64,000 bases of DNA from Myxococcales bacterium (GCA_009692425.1 SHZF01000001.1:1-64000), one strand, 5' to 3'; shown: positions 1 to 10,700, numbered from the stretch's first letter. Notes: generated by a model not told the origin, from the letters alone. A program made the numbers and translations.

Positions 1-38
1 GGTCGTGCGCTGTCAAACAGGTCGTGCGCTGTCAAACA
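1..38. repeat. 19-bp perfect tandem duplication
   Basis: Two identical 19-bp units (GGTCGTGCGCTGTCAAACA) lie head to tail at 1-19 and 20-38, just beyond the 3' end of the tRNA-Ser gene. The window edge may hide more copies. It could be replication slippage or part of a duplicated sequence at a tRNA 3' end. No gene is seen in it. Confidence 0.85.
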
Positions 39-65
39 GTTCCTGAGGTGCCACAACCGGTACGG

Positions 66-150
66 CGGGAGAGGAGGGATTCGAACCCCCGGAGGCTTTC
101 ACCTCGGCGGTTTTCAAGACCGCTGCCTTCAGCCGCTCGGCCACTCTCCC
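66..150 (-). tRNA. tRNA-Ser (anticodon TGA)
   Basis: On the minus strand the sequence folds as a class II tRNA. The 7-bp acceptor stem is GGGAGAG (144-150) with CTCTCCC (67-73), and the D arm starts GCCGAGC. The anticodon loop CTTGAAA gives anticodon TGA, reading UCA and UCG codons. A long variable arm follows (CGAGG, loop, CCTCC), then the T loop GGTTCGAATCC. The long variable arm, anticodon and discriminator G all fit serine. After the discriminator the DNA reads CCG, so the terminal CCA is not fully encoded and must be added by the CCA-adding enzyme. Confidence 0.97.
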
Positions 151-232
151 CGCAGCTTGCGCTAGGCAGAAAGTCCCCTTGGGGCGCCGCGACCCCTTGC
201 CCCCTGCGGCGGTCTGCAACCGCGGAACGCAC

Positions 233-296
233 GAGATGCCCATGCGGACCAGGGTCTTTCGTTCGATGCGTGTGCGGGAATCCGCACGGGCATCTC
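233..296 (+). promoter_or_regulatory. Two mutually exclusive hairpins in the tRNA-Ser/luxC spacer
   Basis: The 250-bp gap between the tRNA and the acyl-CoA reductase holds no gene. A 15-base arm at 233-247 (GAGATGCCCATGCGG) pairs with 282-296 at 14 of 15 positions. The 3' arm can instead pair locally: GTGCGG (272-277) and CCGCAC (282-287) form a perfect 6-bp stem with a GAAT loop. The two folds share bases 282-287 and cannot coexist. In a plus-strand transcript this would lie in the reductase leader, 104 bases before its start. No run of U follows, so it does not look like an intrinsic terminator. A role as a leader switch or a protein-binding palindrome is inference. Confidence 0.4.
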
Positions 297-400
297 TTGA
301 GAATCCGGGGAGTGGCGCTTTGAACGCGGGACCGGGCGCGCCGGGTGCGAACGGGCCGGCAGTGTAGCGGGGCGCATCCTCCTCCGCAAGGGCCTGTGCG

Positions 401-1669
401 ATGCGACGGGAGCCCGCTACCCTGTGCCCCGCGGCGCTTGCCGCATTCGGAGTTCGTGTGTCGTCGGCCTGCGCCCACGTCGATGTCGAGGCCTTGGACG
501 CCTTTGCCGAACATGCGCTTGTGCCGGGCGATCCGGTGCGGAACGCCTTGCTCGGTGGCGTGGCGGAGACGTCGGGGCTGCATCCGAGCAGCGTGGCACG
601 ACTGGCCAACCTGTTCCTGCAGGCTTGGCGGCGCCCGGGGCTCGACCGTCTCGTTGCGCCCGTGCGGGAGCGAGTGGGGGAAGCGCGGCCCGTGGGTACG
701 ATCGCCCTCGCGGCGCCCGGCAACCTCTGTGTCGCGACCTGGGCTGCACTCGCCGAAGCGCTGCTCGCCGGCAATCGGGTCCGCGTGCGGCCCGGTGCTG
801 GAGACCTCCGCGCGGCGTCGGCGTACCACGCGGCCCTGGCGCTCGTTGCTCCGGCACTGGCCGAGCGCATGACGGTGGTCCACTGCGAGCGCGACGACGA
901 CCTGGGCTGGCGCCACTGGCTTCGAGGGGCGCGCACACTGATCGCGTACGGTTCGGACGCGGGCGTCGCGGCGACCTCCCGGCGCGCCATGGAACTCGGG
1001 TTTTCGGGTCATGTGCGTCTGCACGGGACACGGGCGTCGGTGGCCGTCGTTCGCGCCGCAGCACTTGGGGCCGCGGGCGGCGCGACCGTGGCGGAGCGAC
1101 TGCTTCACGATGCAGTGCTGGCCGATGGGCGCGGTTGCCTGTCATTGCGCGCGGTCTGGGTCGTTGGCGACCTGGCTCCCCGTGCCGTGGCCGAGTTGAT
1201 CGCTGTGCGGTTGGCCGACGTGTGCCGGGAATTCCCGGCGGGGCACATCGCCGCCGACATCGCGGCGCATGCGGCGCTGCACGCGGCCGACCACGAACTC
1301 AGGGCGGCCATCGACCCGGACACGGCCGCGTTCGTTGGCGGCACCGACGCCTGGGTCGCCGTACACCGTTGCCCCCCAACGGGCTGTCGACCTCTGGGCC
1401 CCGCAGCCCGCGGCCTGGTCGTTCACGTGGTCGATCACCTCGATGCGGTGGACCGCGCGATGGCCCTGGCAACCGTGACCCTGTCGACCGTGGCGCTGGC
1501 CCCCTTCGACGATGCGGCCCTGCTTGCGTGGGCGCGCCAGTGCGGTGCCACCCGCAGTTGTGCGCCGGGTCGGATGCAGGCCCCGCCGTGTTGGGTGGCG
1601 CACGACGGAGTCTTGCCGTTTGCCGCGCTCATCGAGCGTCACGACAGCGACGAAGAAGTACACGCCTAG
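401..1669 (+). CDS. LuxC-family acyl-CoA reductase
   Basis: Predicted 422-residue enzyme of the LuxC family (PF05893), which reduces acyl-CoA or acyl-protein thioesters to aldehydes with NADPH. The catalytic cysteine is seen as C246 in DGRGCLSLR, matching the GQxCLS-like motif of the family. The C-terminal signature (GRMQAPPCWVAHDG) matches the G-x-MQ-x-P-x-x-W-x-HDG block of LuxC proteins. The middle region around residues 94-130 (VGEARPVGT, APGNLC, GNRVRVRP) is the aldehyde-dehydrogenase-like cofactor fold. The ATG at 401 has an AAGGG a short way upstream. No LuxE ligase or LuxD transferase is nearby, so the acyl donor is unknown; it may serve fatty aldehyde, wax or outer-surface lipid chemistry. 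It converges on the protease gene with only 15 bp between stops. Family assignment is firm, substrate is not. Confidence 0.87.
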   Translation: MRREPATLCPAALAAFGVRVSSACAHVDVEALDAFAEHALVPGDPVRNALLGGVAETSGLHPSSVARLANLFLQAWRRPGLDRLVAPVRERVGEARPVGTIALAAPGNLCVATWAALAEALLAGNRVRVRPGAGDLRAASAYHAALALVAPALAERMTVVHCERDDDLGWRHWLRGARTLIAYGSDAGVAATSRRAMELGFSGHVRLHGTRASVAVVRAAALGAAGGATVAERLLHDAVLADGRGCLSLRAVWVVGDLAPRAVAELIAVRLADVCREFPAGHIAADIAAHAALHAADHELRAAIDPDTAAFVGGTDAWVAVHRCPPTGCRPLGPAARGLVVHVVDHLDAVDRAMALATVTLSTVALAPFDDAALLAWARQCGATRSCAPGRMQAPPCWVAHDGVLPFAALIERHDSDEEVHA

Positions 1670-1684
1670 GCTGAGCCGTGCCGC

Positions 1685-3181
1685 CTACCTGGTCTTGCGC
1701 GGCGTTGCGTAGAACTGGCCCCGCCCGCGCTGGACGAGCAGCGGCACGATGTCGCCCGCACGGTAGTCGTGGTCCAGTTGGTCAAGGGCCTGCACGTCGC
1801 TGATCGCGTGCGTTCCGCTGCGCACGATGACGTCGCCGACGCGCAGCCCCACCTGATCTGCCGGCCCGCCGCGATCGATGCTGATCACGAGCGCTCCGGC
1901 TTCGGCCGCCAACTGGAACCGCTGCCGCAGTGCTGCAGTGAGATCGACCGCCGACAGCCCGAGACCCGGCAGCGACAACATGCCGCGCACGGTGCTCGGA
2001 GCCGTGGGCACCGGTGTCGGCGCTTCGGCGGCCCCTGCGGGTTCCGGCTCTTCGTCGCCGCCGAACTGGCGCGGCAGCGCGCGCAACTCCACGGCCAGGC
2101 GCAGCGACTTGCCTTCGCGGTAGACCTCAACGGGCACCTTTGCGCGCACTCCCGCCGACGCGGCGAGCCACGGCAGGTCCGACGACGTGCGCAGCGGTGT
2201 GCCATCGAAGGCGAGGATCACGTCACCCGCCCGCATCCCGCCCAGTTCGGCCGGGCTGCCCGGCAGCACCTCGACGACCTCGGCGCCGACTACCTTGTCC
2301 AGCTTCAGGCCACGCGCTCGCTCCGGCGAGACATCGCGCACACCGACCCCAAGAAACGAACGCTCGATGCGGCCCCGCGCCAACTGCGGGATCAGTTTCT
2401 TCGCCATGTTCGAGGGGATTGCGAATCCGATGCCCTGTCCGTCGCCGCGGATCGCCGTGTTGATGCCGATGACCTCGCCGCGCGTGTTGACCAGCGGCCC
2501 GCCGGAGTTGCCCGGGTTGATGCTCGCATCCGTCTGGATGAAGCTCGCGTACATTGGCCGCCCCTGCGGGTGCACGTCCGAGCGACCCACGGCGCTGACG
2601 ATGCCGGCCGTCACCGTGTGCGACAGCCCGAACGGATTGCCGATCGCGACGACCCACTCGCCGATCTGCACCTTGGCCGAATCGCCCAGCGGCGCGATCG
2701 CGACCGGCCCATCGACATCGACCTTCAGCAGCGCGAGGTCGGTGCGCGGGTCGCGGCCGATGACGCGGGCACGAAAAATGCGGTCGCCAGCCGTGCGCAC
2801 CGTGATGTCGACCGCGCTCTCGACGACGTGGTGGTTCGTGAGCGCGAGGCCGTCGGGATGGATGAAGAAGCCCGTTCCTTCGCCGCGCACGACGGGGCGA
2901 CCGAACACGTCACCGGATTCCCGGCCACCGGGGATTGCGGTCACGGAGATGTTGACGACGGCCGGCGACAAGAGCTTGGCGAGCTTGGAGAACGCGCCCA
3001 TCGTGACCGGCGTGTCCGCAGTGATGCCCGCAGTCGCGGGCTGCGATTCGCTCCACAGCTTGTCGGGCAGGGTCTGGGCGGGAGCCGGGGGCGCGACGGG
3101 AACGGCGGCCGCCTGCGCCGCAACCGGTCGAGCACCCAGCGCGCACAGGCAGAACACTATCGGGAGAGTGCGTGCGGTCAT
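1685..3181 (-). CDS. HtrA/DegP-type periplasmic serine protease, two PDZ domains
   Basis: 498 residues. An N-terminal signal peptide (to about residue 24, ending PVAAQA) sends it to the periplasm. The trypsin-like domain (about 55-265) carries the full triad: H118 in LTNHHVV, D148 in DPRTDLALL and S226 in GNSGGPL. A first PDZ domain follows at about 275-365 and a second, more divergent one at about 400-490; the acidic Pro-rich linker between them is near 375-395. Length and layout match DegP/DegQ quality-control proteases that degrade or refold misfolded envelope proteins. The start at 3181 was chosen over a longer frame to 3313 because GGAGG sits 4 bases before it and the signal peptide begins there. 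It is last in a long minus-strand run of exported proteins, which suits a quality-control role; that link is inference. Confidence 0.95.
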   Translation of the reverse strand: MTARTLPIVFCLCALGARPVAAQAAAVPVAPPAPAQTLPDKLWSESQPATAGITADTPVTMGAFSKLAKLLSPAVVNISVTAIPGGRESGDVFGRPVVRGEGTGFFIHPDGLALTNHHVVESAVDITVRTAGDRIFRARVIGRDPRTDLALLKVDVDGPVAIAPLGDSAKVQIGEWVVAIGNPFGLSHTVTAGIVSAVGRSDVHPQGRPMYASFIQTDASINPGNSGGPLVNTRGEVIGINTAIRGDGQGIGFAIPSNMAKKLIPQLARGRIERSFLGVGVRDVSPERARGLKLDKVVGAEVVEVLPGSPAELGGMRAGDVILAFDGTPLRTSSDLPWLAASAGVRAKVPVEVYREGKSLRLAVELRALPRQFGGDEEPEPAGAAEAPTPVPTAPSTVRGMLSLPGLGLSAVDLTAALRQRFQLAAEAGALVISIDRGGPADQVGLRVGDVIVRSGTHAISDVQALDQLDHDYRAGDIVPLLVQRGRGQFYATPRKTR

Positions 3182-3251
3182 GGGGCCTCCGGCCGCTGCA
3201 ACGCATGAGCAGTTCCGGGTATTCCGTGGGCACGGATGCCGACTTCTTTCG

Positions 3252-4208
3252 TCAATCCACGGGCTTCTTGCGCTTGAGCGGGCGCAGGTAGCGGGCCTGG
3301 ACGTAGCCGGCAAGACCCGTCTGGTCGCCGGTCATTGCCTCGGCACGCACCCAGCCGCCGCCTGCGTCGAGGTGCACTCGCACCAAGGTGCCGTCGTCCA
3401 AGCGCCCCAGTTCCTTCGACGTCGCCTTCGTGTCCTTGTGCATGTCGAGCCCGACCGGGTCGCGCTTGGCGGTGCCGGTCACACGATGGGTGGCACGGCC
3501 AGACAGGCGCGCCAGATCCAGCGATTTCCGCCCGGCGAGCGCCAGTTCATTGCGGAACTCCGTCGCCGCCACCTTCAGTGCGGCGCTGTCGGCAGCCACG
3601 ACGGCCGTTCGCAGTGCCTCGACCGCCTTGTCCGCTTCGTGGTAGCGCTCTTGATCGGTGGGATCCTCTTCATACGCTCGGACCGTCTCGACAGCGTGCG
3701 CCGACAGGGCGCGCACGGGTGCCATCGCGCGCTCCGCTTCGGCCTGCTCGTCCGTCTGCGCCACAGGTGCCGCGGCGCCGGCGCGACCAACTGCGGGCTC
3801 GGTCGCTGCCTCGGCGACGGCTTCGGCGCTGCCGGCACCCGCCTCGCCAATCCCCTCTGCGGCAGCGCCGCCTTTGCCAATCCCCTCTGCGGCAGCGCCG
3901 GCCTTGTCCGCAGGCTCTACGGCCGCCTCGTCCGCCCAACGGTCGGCCTTGGCCGCTGCCCCCTGCCGCTCCCACGGTCGCTCACCGGACGCCTGCTGCG
4001 GCATGACCGTTTCGCCAAAGGGTTTTTCGCCACCCAGCACGGTCATCACGCCCGGCGGCAGCACCCGGTACAGCGTGCGGACCCCGCCGAACAGGAACAG
4101 CCAAGCCGCGCCCCCACCAACCGCGCCGAGTCCGAGCACCCACAGCGCGGCGACGGCGGCAGGGGGGAGCGCGCCTGCTTCCTTGGCCGGGGGGCGCGCC
4201 GGACTCAC
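3252..4208 (-). CDS. Membrane-anchored protein with C-terminal bacterial SH3-like domain
   Basis: 318 residues starting at GTG (4208), whose G-T-G-A overlaps the stop of the upstream mini-lipoprotein, so the two are translationally coupled. One transmembrane helix lies near residues 15-42 (VAALWVLGLG through WLFLFGG). An Ala/Glu/Gly-rich low-complexity stretch follows (about 75-150), partly built by a 30-bp DNA duplication, then a helical region. The last 70 residues (TKATSKELGRLDDGTLVRVH through GLAGYVQARYLRPL) look like an SH3b domain, a fold that often binds peptidoglycan. This suggests an inner-membrane protein reaching the cell wall. No specific function is recognised. Confidence 0.75.
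   Translation of the reverse strand: MSPARPPAKEAGALPPAAVAALWVLGLGAVGGGAAWLFLFGGVRTLYRVLPPGVMTVLGGEKPFGETVMPQQASGERPWERQGAAAKADRWADEAAVEPADKAGAAAEGIGKGGAAAEGIGEAGAGSAEAVAEAATEPAVGRAGAAAPVAQTDEQAEAERAMAPVRALSAHAVETVRAYEEDPTDQERYHEADKAVEALRTAVVAADSAALKVAATEFRNELALAGRKSLDLARLSGRATHRVTGTAKRDPVGLDMHKDTKATSKELGRLDDGTLVRVHLDAGGGWVRAEAMTGDQTGLAGYVQARYLRPLKRKKPVD
3846..3900. repeat. 30-bp direct repeat inside a coding region
   Basis: Twenty-five bases are repeated exactly at 3846-3870 and 3876-3900, a 30-bp period. In the encoded minus-strand protein this gives two copies of the AAAEGIG segment. The period is a multiple of three, so gain or loss of a copy keeps the frame. Confidence 0.85.
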
Positions 4209-4600
4209 TGGCAGGTCCGGGTGCCGAGCTTGTCGGACGGGACGCAGTATTTCTGGGTCGTGGGCTCATCCTTGAACGTCCAGCAGCATGTATTCGGACC
4301 ACATTCGGTGTTGTTCACGCACATCTTCGTGCAGAACGCCGTCTGGCTGTAGTAACTCAGGCAGATGCTCTGATCGCAGTGCGGGTGCTGCGTCACGACA
4401 CAACTCGTGTCGCCCGCCTTCGAGGTGCCGTTGCAGATGTTCTTGCCCACGACCTTGTCCGTCACTTCCTTGTCGAGTTCACACGGCGCGTACTGGGCTT
4501 GCGTGTCGCAGCCAACGTGGGCGGCGGCGGCAGCCAGCCACACGATTGCGAGCCGGCAGCGACGACGGGCGGCGTTGCAGTGGGGGCGACCAGCGGGCAT
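4205..4600 (-). CDS. Small cysteine-rich secreted lipoprotein
   Basis: 131 residues. An Arg-rich n-region and a hydrophobic stretch (LAIVWLAAAAAHVGC) end at a Cys that may be lipidated, although the -3 residue is not typical of a lipobox. The mature part of about 100 residues holds 13 cysteines, including a CC pair (NTCCWTF), so it must be disulfide-bonded; spacing suggests a compact toxin-like or Dickkopf-like fold, but no family is recognised. The start at 4600 has GGGAGA 7 bases upstream. Its stop overlaps the start of the SH3-domain protein as GTGA. It follows the giant surface protein by 107 bp. Confidence 0.75.
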   Translation of the reverse strand: MPAGRPHCNAARRRCRLAIVWLAAAAAHVGCDTQAQYAPCELDKEVTDKVVGKNICNGTSKAGDTSCVVTQHPHCDQSICLSYYSQTAFCTKMCVNNTECGPNTCCWTFKDEPTTQKYCVPSDKLGTRTCQ

Positions 4601-4707
4601 CGAATTCTCCCGGCAAGGGTAGCGTCGCGGCCGACGCGAGGGCTTGATGTAGGCCCGGACGAGCAATGGTGCCGCCGGGGTTGGCCGTGCGCAAGGCCCG
4701 CGCAAGC

Positions 4708-7700
4708 TCAGTACGTCCCCGTCATGCGCAGGAAGAACCCGCCCGCATCGGTCATGCGGCGAATGTCGCCCGCTGCGGTCTCGACGAAACGCGTGAAGTT
4801 CCACCCCAAGCCGAGGCGCAAGTGCTTGGCCACGCGGGCGGCCGCTTCGATGAGCACACCGTGTTCCGTGTCTTGCGGCAACAGCGCAGCGAGCAGGCGG
4901 TATTCGGCGAGCAGGTCGACCTTGTCCGTCGTGTGCCAGCCGAGCCGCGTGATCCACAACAGCAGGTTGCTCGCGACCGGCAAGAGGTCGCCTTCCCCTT
5001 CGAACGCGCGCCGCCACGCCACCTTCTCCGACAACTGCAGGCGCCCGGGCAGTTCGAACACCGGCTCCACCGAGAAGATGTCGCGCACGCTGCGCTCGCC
5101 CGCGGCGCCTGGCACGGTGGTTGGCCGCAAGTCTGCGAGATGGCTGAATTTACCGATCAGCTGAAGCCAACGCGCCGACGTGGGCCGGTAGGCGGCGCCG
5201 ACCGTCGTCTCGATCGCTTCGGTTCGCGTGGCATCCGCTACCTGGTCCCACGTCTGCATCCAGCCGACGCGCCCGAACAACACGAGTTCGCGGCTCACGC
5301 CCCACAGGCCGTTCGTCAGGCTCACCACCTGCAGCGCGCGGGCCTCGGCGCCCGGCGCTCCGCCCTCATCCTGGCGCAGCTCCTGCCGCGTCGACAGCTT
5401 GTACTTCTCGGCCCGCAGCCATTCGCCGCCGATGGACAGCACGTCGCGCGCTTGCTCGCCCGCACTGCCGCCGAAGGTCTGCTGGCGCTCGTAGCCCGCA
5501 TCGAGCTGCAGGCCCGGCGCCACCTCGAATCTCTTGCCGACGCCGAGCAACGCGCGATTCATGCGGCCCGGATTCAACGCATCGACCTGATACTCGCCGA
5601 ACGCCCGCGTCGACTGGTTCTCTCCGTAACGGCCCTCCGCACCGACGACGGTGGCCGACCCGAACGCGCCGGACCCGCTCGCGTCTTCGAAGCGCTGCTG
5701 CACGTAGACCGTCGAAGCCTTGTCCAGTTCCGCGCGCAGCCCCGCCGAAGTCGCGTTCTGGCCGCCCCAGCCGAGGCGCTCCACCACGGCCAACGACAGG
5801 CCGCGCATCAGGCGCCATTCGACGCCGGCAGAGGTCGTGAAGTGGTCGAGCTGCGATGGGAACTGCGACGACCCGACCGAGGCGTCGCCCAGCGTGATCA
5901 CCTGCTGCTCGCCGCGCAACGTCAGCGAGTCGCTGGCCTTCCACGCCGCGCCGGCGGCCAGCGTCTGGGTGTGGTGCGCGGTGCCGGCCGCATCGTCGCC
6001 GTAGCCGTACGCGGCGCCACCGTCGAGTGTCCAGCGGCCGTCGAGGCGGAACGTGTCGCGCACGCTGACGAGGTGGCGGCGCTGCGCACCGAAAGAGCCC
6101 GACGCGGCCAACGGACCTTGCCCCCACAGCGAGCCCGTGCCCGGGCCGGCGTAGGGTGGGGTCGGCGTGCGAGTGAGCAGGCCGTCGTAGCGCACGTTCA
6201 GCGTGTGGCGTCTGGCGATCGGCACGAGCGCGTCGAGCAGCACCTTCTGTTGGCCCTGCTGGAGCAGCGCGCCGGCAGACTGGAAGCCCGGTTCGACCCA
6301 CTGCCACGCTGCCCGCACGCGGCCGCTCTCTTGCAGGCTGGCCTGAGTCCCGCCCTCGGGCAACGCCACGGCCGGGCGCCCGAGCACGTCGCCGAGATCG
6401 AGATCGAGGCGCACCGCGGCCGCGTGGCCGGAGACGGGAACGCCTGTCGTCCCCACCTCGCGCGCCTGAGTGGGTGTGCCCCACGTCAGGCCGCCATCGT
6501 CCGAAACCGCCACCAAGGCGTCGCGCGCCTGCGACCAGCCCCATTCGGCCGTCGCGCGCGAGCCGGGCGCCAGTTGCAGCGCCGCGTGGGCGCCGACCGT
6601 GCGGTGAGTCGGTCCGTCGCCATGCCCTTCCTGCACATAGCGCGCGCCCACTTCGACTTTTCCGTCCAACAGGCGCTCCGTGATCTGGGCGCCAAGCGTG
6701 GCATCGTCGGTGCCCGTAAACGTGCGCGCCTCGTAGGTCGCCTCGACGAACACCGGGTGGCCGTTCCAGACCAGGTGCTGGCCCGCGAGCCCGGTGCCGC
6801 GCAGGGCAAAACCGGCATCGACGGAACCCGAGACCGGGGACTTGAACAGGAGCCGACCCTCGCGAGCGTCGAGCGTGTAGTCGCCGTTGCGCGCCTGGGG
6901 CAGGCGGGCGAGTTCCGTGCTGTTCAGCCGATCGCGCACCACAAGTTCGACGCGCTCCGAGCCTTCGACGACGTCGCGGCCGGCAAGGTAGTACAGCGAG
7001 CCGCCCGTGCCCCGCAGCACGTCGATGCGGCGCACGGCACTGCGGTCTTGCATCGCGGCGACGAATTCGACTTCGGTGTCGAGTTTGCCGGCCAAGTTGC
7101 GCCGCACCATCACATCGAGGCCCTGCAGCGAGCGGTCGAAGCGCACGAGGTCGGGGCCGCCCAGCTTGACCCGGACCGAACCGAGCACGAGCCGGGCCCG
7201 GTCGGCATCGACCCGCACATAGAGCCGGGTGGTGCCGGGTGCGCCTTCCGTCAGTTCCGCCGCGTCGGCATACACCGGATAGAACCGTTTGGGATCGAAC
7301 AGGTTCGTCGCAAAGGCGGCCAGCCCCGGGTCGCGCGCCGTGTCGAGGTGGGCCGTAATGTCGAGGTCCTTGAAGCCGAGGAATTCCCCGGCGATGCGTC
7401 CGCGCAGGTGGGCCGCCGCGCGGCCATGCACGGTCACGGGGCCCAGGGTCGTCGTGAAGGGCTGGTCCCACTCGCGCAGGTGCGCCGTCACCTGCCCGGC
7501 GGACGCGTCGGCGATCGCGAGCAGGAAGAACTGGCGCTCGGCCACGTTCACGGGCCGCTCGAGGAACGCCCGGTTGCCGGCCTTGTCCGTTGCGACCACC
7601 ACCAGCTTGCTGGCGCCGGCAGGCAGACGCACCGGCAGGGCGAAATTACCGTCCGCATCGGGCGTGACGGAGCGGCCCTGGATCGTCACCGTGTTCGTGG

Positions 7701-10700
7701 CGAGCGTGCGGCCGCGTACCACGAGATCGACGGATTGCAGGTTGCCCAGGTTCCTGGGAAGCCAGACAGCGAAGTCCGCAGCGTCGGCCGGGGCGTCGGG
7801 TTCCGCCGTCGTCGCGGTGGCCTGCGGCGCGAGCAGCGCGTCCAGAACGTCGGCCCCGAAAGCCGTGTCGGCTCCGTCTGCCTGGGGTGCGGACTCCTCC
7901 GCAGGGCCGCCGCCGGGGCGCGCCGCGAAGGTGCGCTTCCACAGCTCGGCAAGGCCATCGGAGCGAACGCGTGCGACCAGGCTGGGCTCGCCGGCACGCA
8001 TCGGAACGGTCGCCGGCAGGGGACCGGTGACCCCACCGACACGCTCGTCATCCACAAATACGCCGGTCGCGACTGCGAACGGACGCGGCTCGCCTCCGTC
8101 GCTCGTTCCGCTTGCCAGGCCACGGGCGCGCACCTCGACGCGGTGCGGGCCCAGCTTTTCACCGCCCGGTTTGCTGTCGGGCATCTGCGCGCCGAGGCCG
8201 AACACGACCATGCGTTCGCCGCGCACGCCTGCCGCCTGCAGCGACTTGGCCACGATGGCCGCCGCCTTGGCGCTGCGCAACTGGCCGTCGCCGGGGCCAT
8301 GATCGTGCACGGTCACGACCCAGAGCTTGCTGTCGTCGGCCTTGAGGCCGGTGGCCAGCTTGGCGAGCCACTCCTTCATGCTGTCGGTCGGCACGCCGCC
8401 GCCATCGAAGAGGTCGGCGCGCACGGACTTGTCGGGATCGCCTGGCGGCACGAGCCCGAGGCCTCCGGTGGCGAGTTCTACCGCTACGGGTGCGGAACGC
8501 CAGCCGGTCATGCCGGACCCGCTGGCATCGGCCACGAGCACCTCCAGCGCCAGACCGTATGTGCCTGGCAGCAGGCCGCCGCCCGAGGGTTCCCAATAGA
8601 ATGTTCGCGGCACCGGCACCGGGATCGGCACCCGCAGCTTGACGCGCGCCGCGGCATCGACGAGGACGACCGCAACCGACGCCGCACTCTCCGGCACGCC
8701 GGTCGCCTCGATGACGACACGCCCCAGAATGCGCCCGCTGCTCAAGGGCAGGGCGGCACCGGGCGCCGCGACGACGGTGCGCACGACGCGCGGGTCCAGC
8801 TTGACGCCGCCGATCCACAGGCGGTCAGCAGCCTGTTCGAGCGCCACGGGCACACGCGGCCCGACGCTTGCAGGCAGGCTCGGTACATCGATCGGGCGCA
8901 CGGCCACCGACGGCTTCGGTTCGGGTGGCTTGGGCTCTGCGGGTTTCGCAATCACGGGCACCGCGGCAGCCGGGCGCGCCGGGGCGGGCACCACCGGCGC
9001 ATCGACCGCGACAACAGGGGCCGGCCTCGCCGACGCAGGCGCGGGCGGCGGCGCGGGCGGCGGCGCGGGTGGAGCCGTCATGCTGGGCGGTGCGGCGGCG
9101 TCGGCGGGCAACTGAGCAGGGAGCGTCATGTACTCGTCGCGGCCACTGCCATCCGCGGCCCGCAGGCTGACCAGCAGGCGGCCGTCGTCAGGTCGCGCGA
9201 TCGCCACGTCGGCACGCACGCCGTCAACCAGGGCGATCGCATGGCCGTTGACCAGCAATCGCGCCCGCCGGAATACGCTGGGCGAGGGCAGCCGCGGACC
9301 CGGCGGCCCACCGGGCATGACCTCGAATGCGAGCGGTGCCGACCATGCCCGCGCGCCGAACGGCGTCTCGCCGCGCACCCGCGCCAGGTACAGCCGGCCG
9401 GCACGCAGCGGGTGCAGTGGCCGCCCGCGATCGAATGCCCGCAGGACCAGCCGCCGCGGCAGATCGCCGTTGTCGGCCTGATCGACGATGACGGTACCCA
9501 AGCGCCCCGCGGGCGCGACCTCGCGCACTTCGAGTGCATGCCGCGTGAAGCCGACGGTGGCCTCGACCCACAGCGCGAGGTCGCCGTCGCGCTCCAGCAC
9601 GACCGTGGTGGGGTCCGCCTGCAGTGTGGCGGGTCGATCGGCACCGAGCGCGATGCGGGCGCGCACCAGGCGTGGCGGCAAGGCCTTCCCATCGACGGCG
9701 AGTGCGAGCGTGCCGCTGTCCGCCTCAAGCCGAACGACGCCGGGTCCCGCCGCTTCGGCCGGTGGCGCGCCCACGCGCGGCACGCGTTCGATGCGGCTCG
9801 GTCCCACCTTGTCTACTGCGCAGCGCAGGCCGAATGCGATCGCCAGCGGGGTGCCCGGCGTCGCATAGACGGTTCGCCCCACGGGTGTCGTTGGCTCGGA
9901 GCCGGGCGGCACGGAATCGAGATCGAGCTTGAACAGGTGCGTGCCCGGTGCGATGTCGAGGAAGTGTGCGCGCCCTGCCGTGTCGGCGCTGGCCCGGAAG
10001 CCGGTGTCGGCGTAGACCAGGGCGCCCGGCAGGCCAGACTCGCCTTCGTCGAAGGTGCCGTCGCCGTCGTCGTCGCAGAATACGCTCGTGTAGACCAGGC
10101 TCCGGTCGAACAACGGATCCGCAAGCACGCGCAGTCGCGCCACCTCGCGCCGGCTCAGTGCGCCGCCGCCCACCTCGAAGACTTGGGCCGTGGCCTGCAG
10201 ATCCTGCCCGGAGCGCGCAAGCGGGCGCACCACGGTCTGGAAGCGAATGACGATGCGGCCGCCCGCCGGCAAATCGAGACCCACCGGCTTTCCAGCCGTC
10301 GGCGACACGCGCAGGAACGCCAGCAGCGCGCCCTCGACCGGGGCCAGCGGCAGCCGCACCTCGGGACTGGCCGTGCCCGCGCGGTAGGTGCCTTGCGGCG
10401 AGCCTGGTACGACGAGAAGTTCGCGCGGCAGGGCGGCGCGCAGTTCCGTGCCCCCGCGGGCCGTCAGGGGATCGACGACGAGGCTGGTCGTGGACGTGTT
10501 GCGCACTTCCAAGGTCGCGTGGACGATCTCGCCGACCATCGCTTCGGCCTTTGACAGGCGCAGCGACAGTTGGATGGCGGTCGCGATCGGATCGACGGGC
10601 AAGTTGTTGTGGCGCGGCGCGGCACCAGGCGTTGCGGGCGGCGGCGGCGGACCCGCTCCCGGCGGCGGCGGCGGGGGCGGCGGACCACCCTGGCGCGAGA

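Noticed and set aside
2187-4352. Plus-strand frame of 721 codons opposite htrA and the SH3 gene
   Set aside because: Composition is Ser/Arg/Pro-rich with no motif. It crosses two well supported minus-strand genes.
4666-10554. 1,962-codon open frame on the plus strand, antisense to the giant gene
   Set aside because: It is a by-product of GC-rich third positions in the minus-strand gene. The translated text is Arg/His/Ala-rich without motifs or a ribosome site, and it lies wholly opposite recognised domains.
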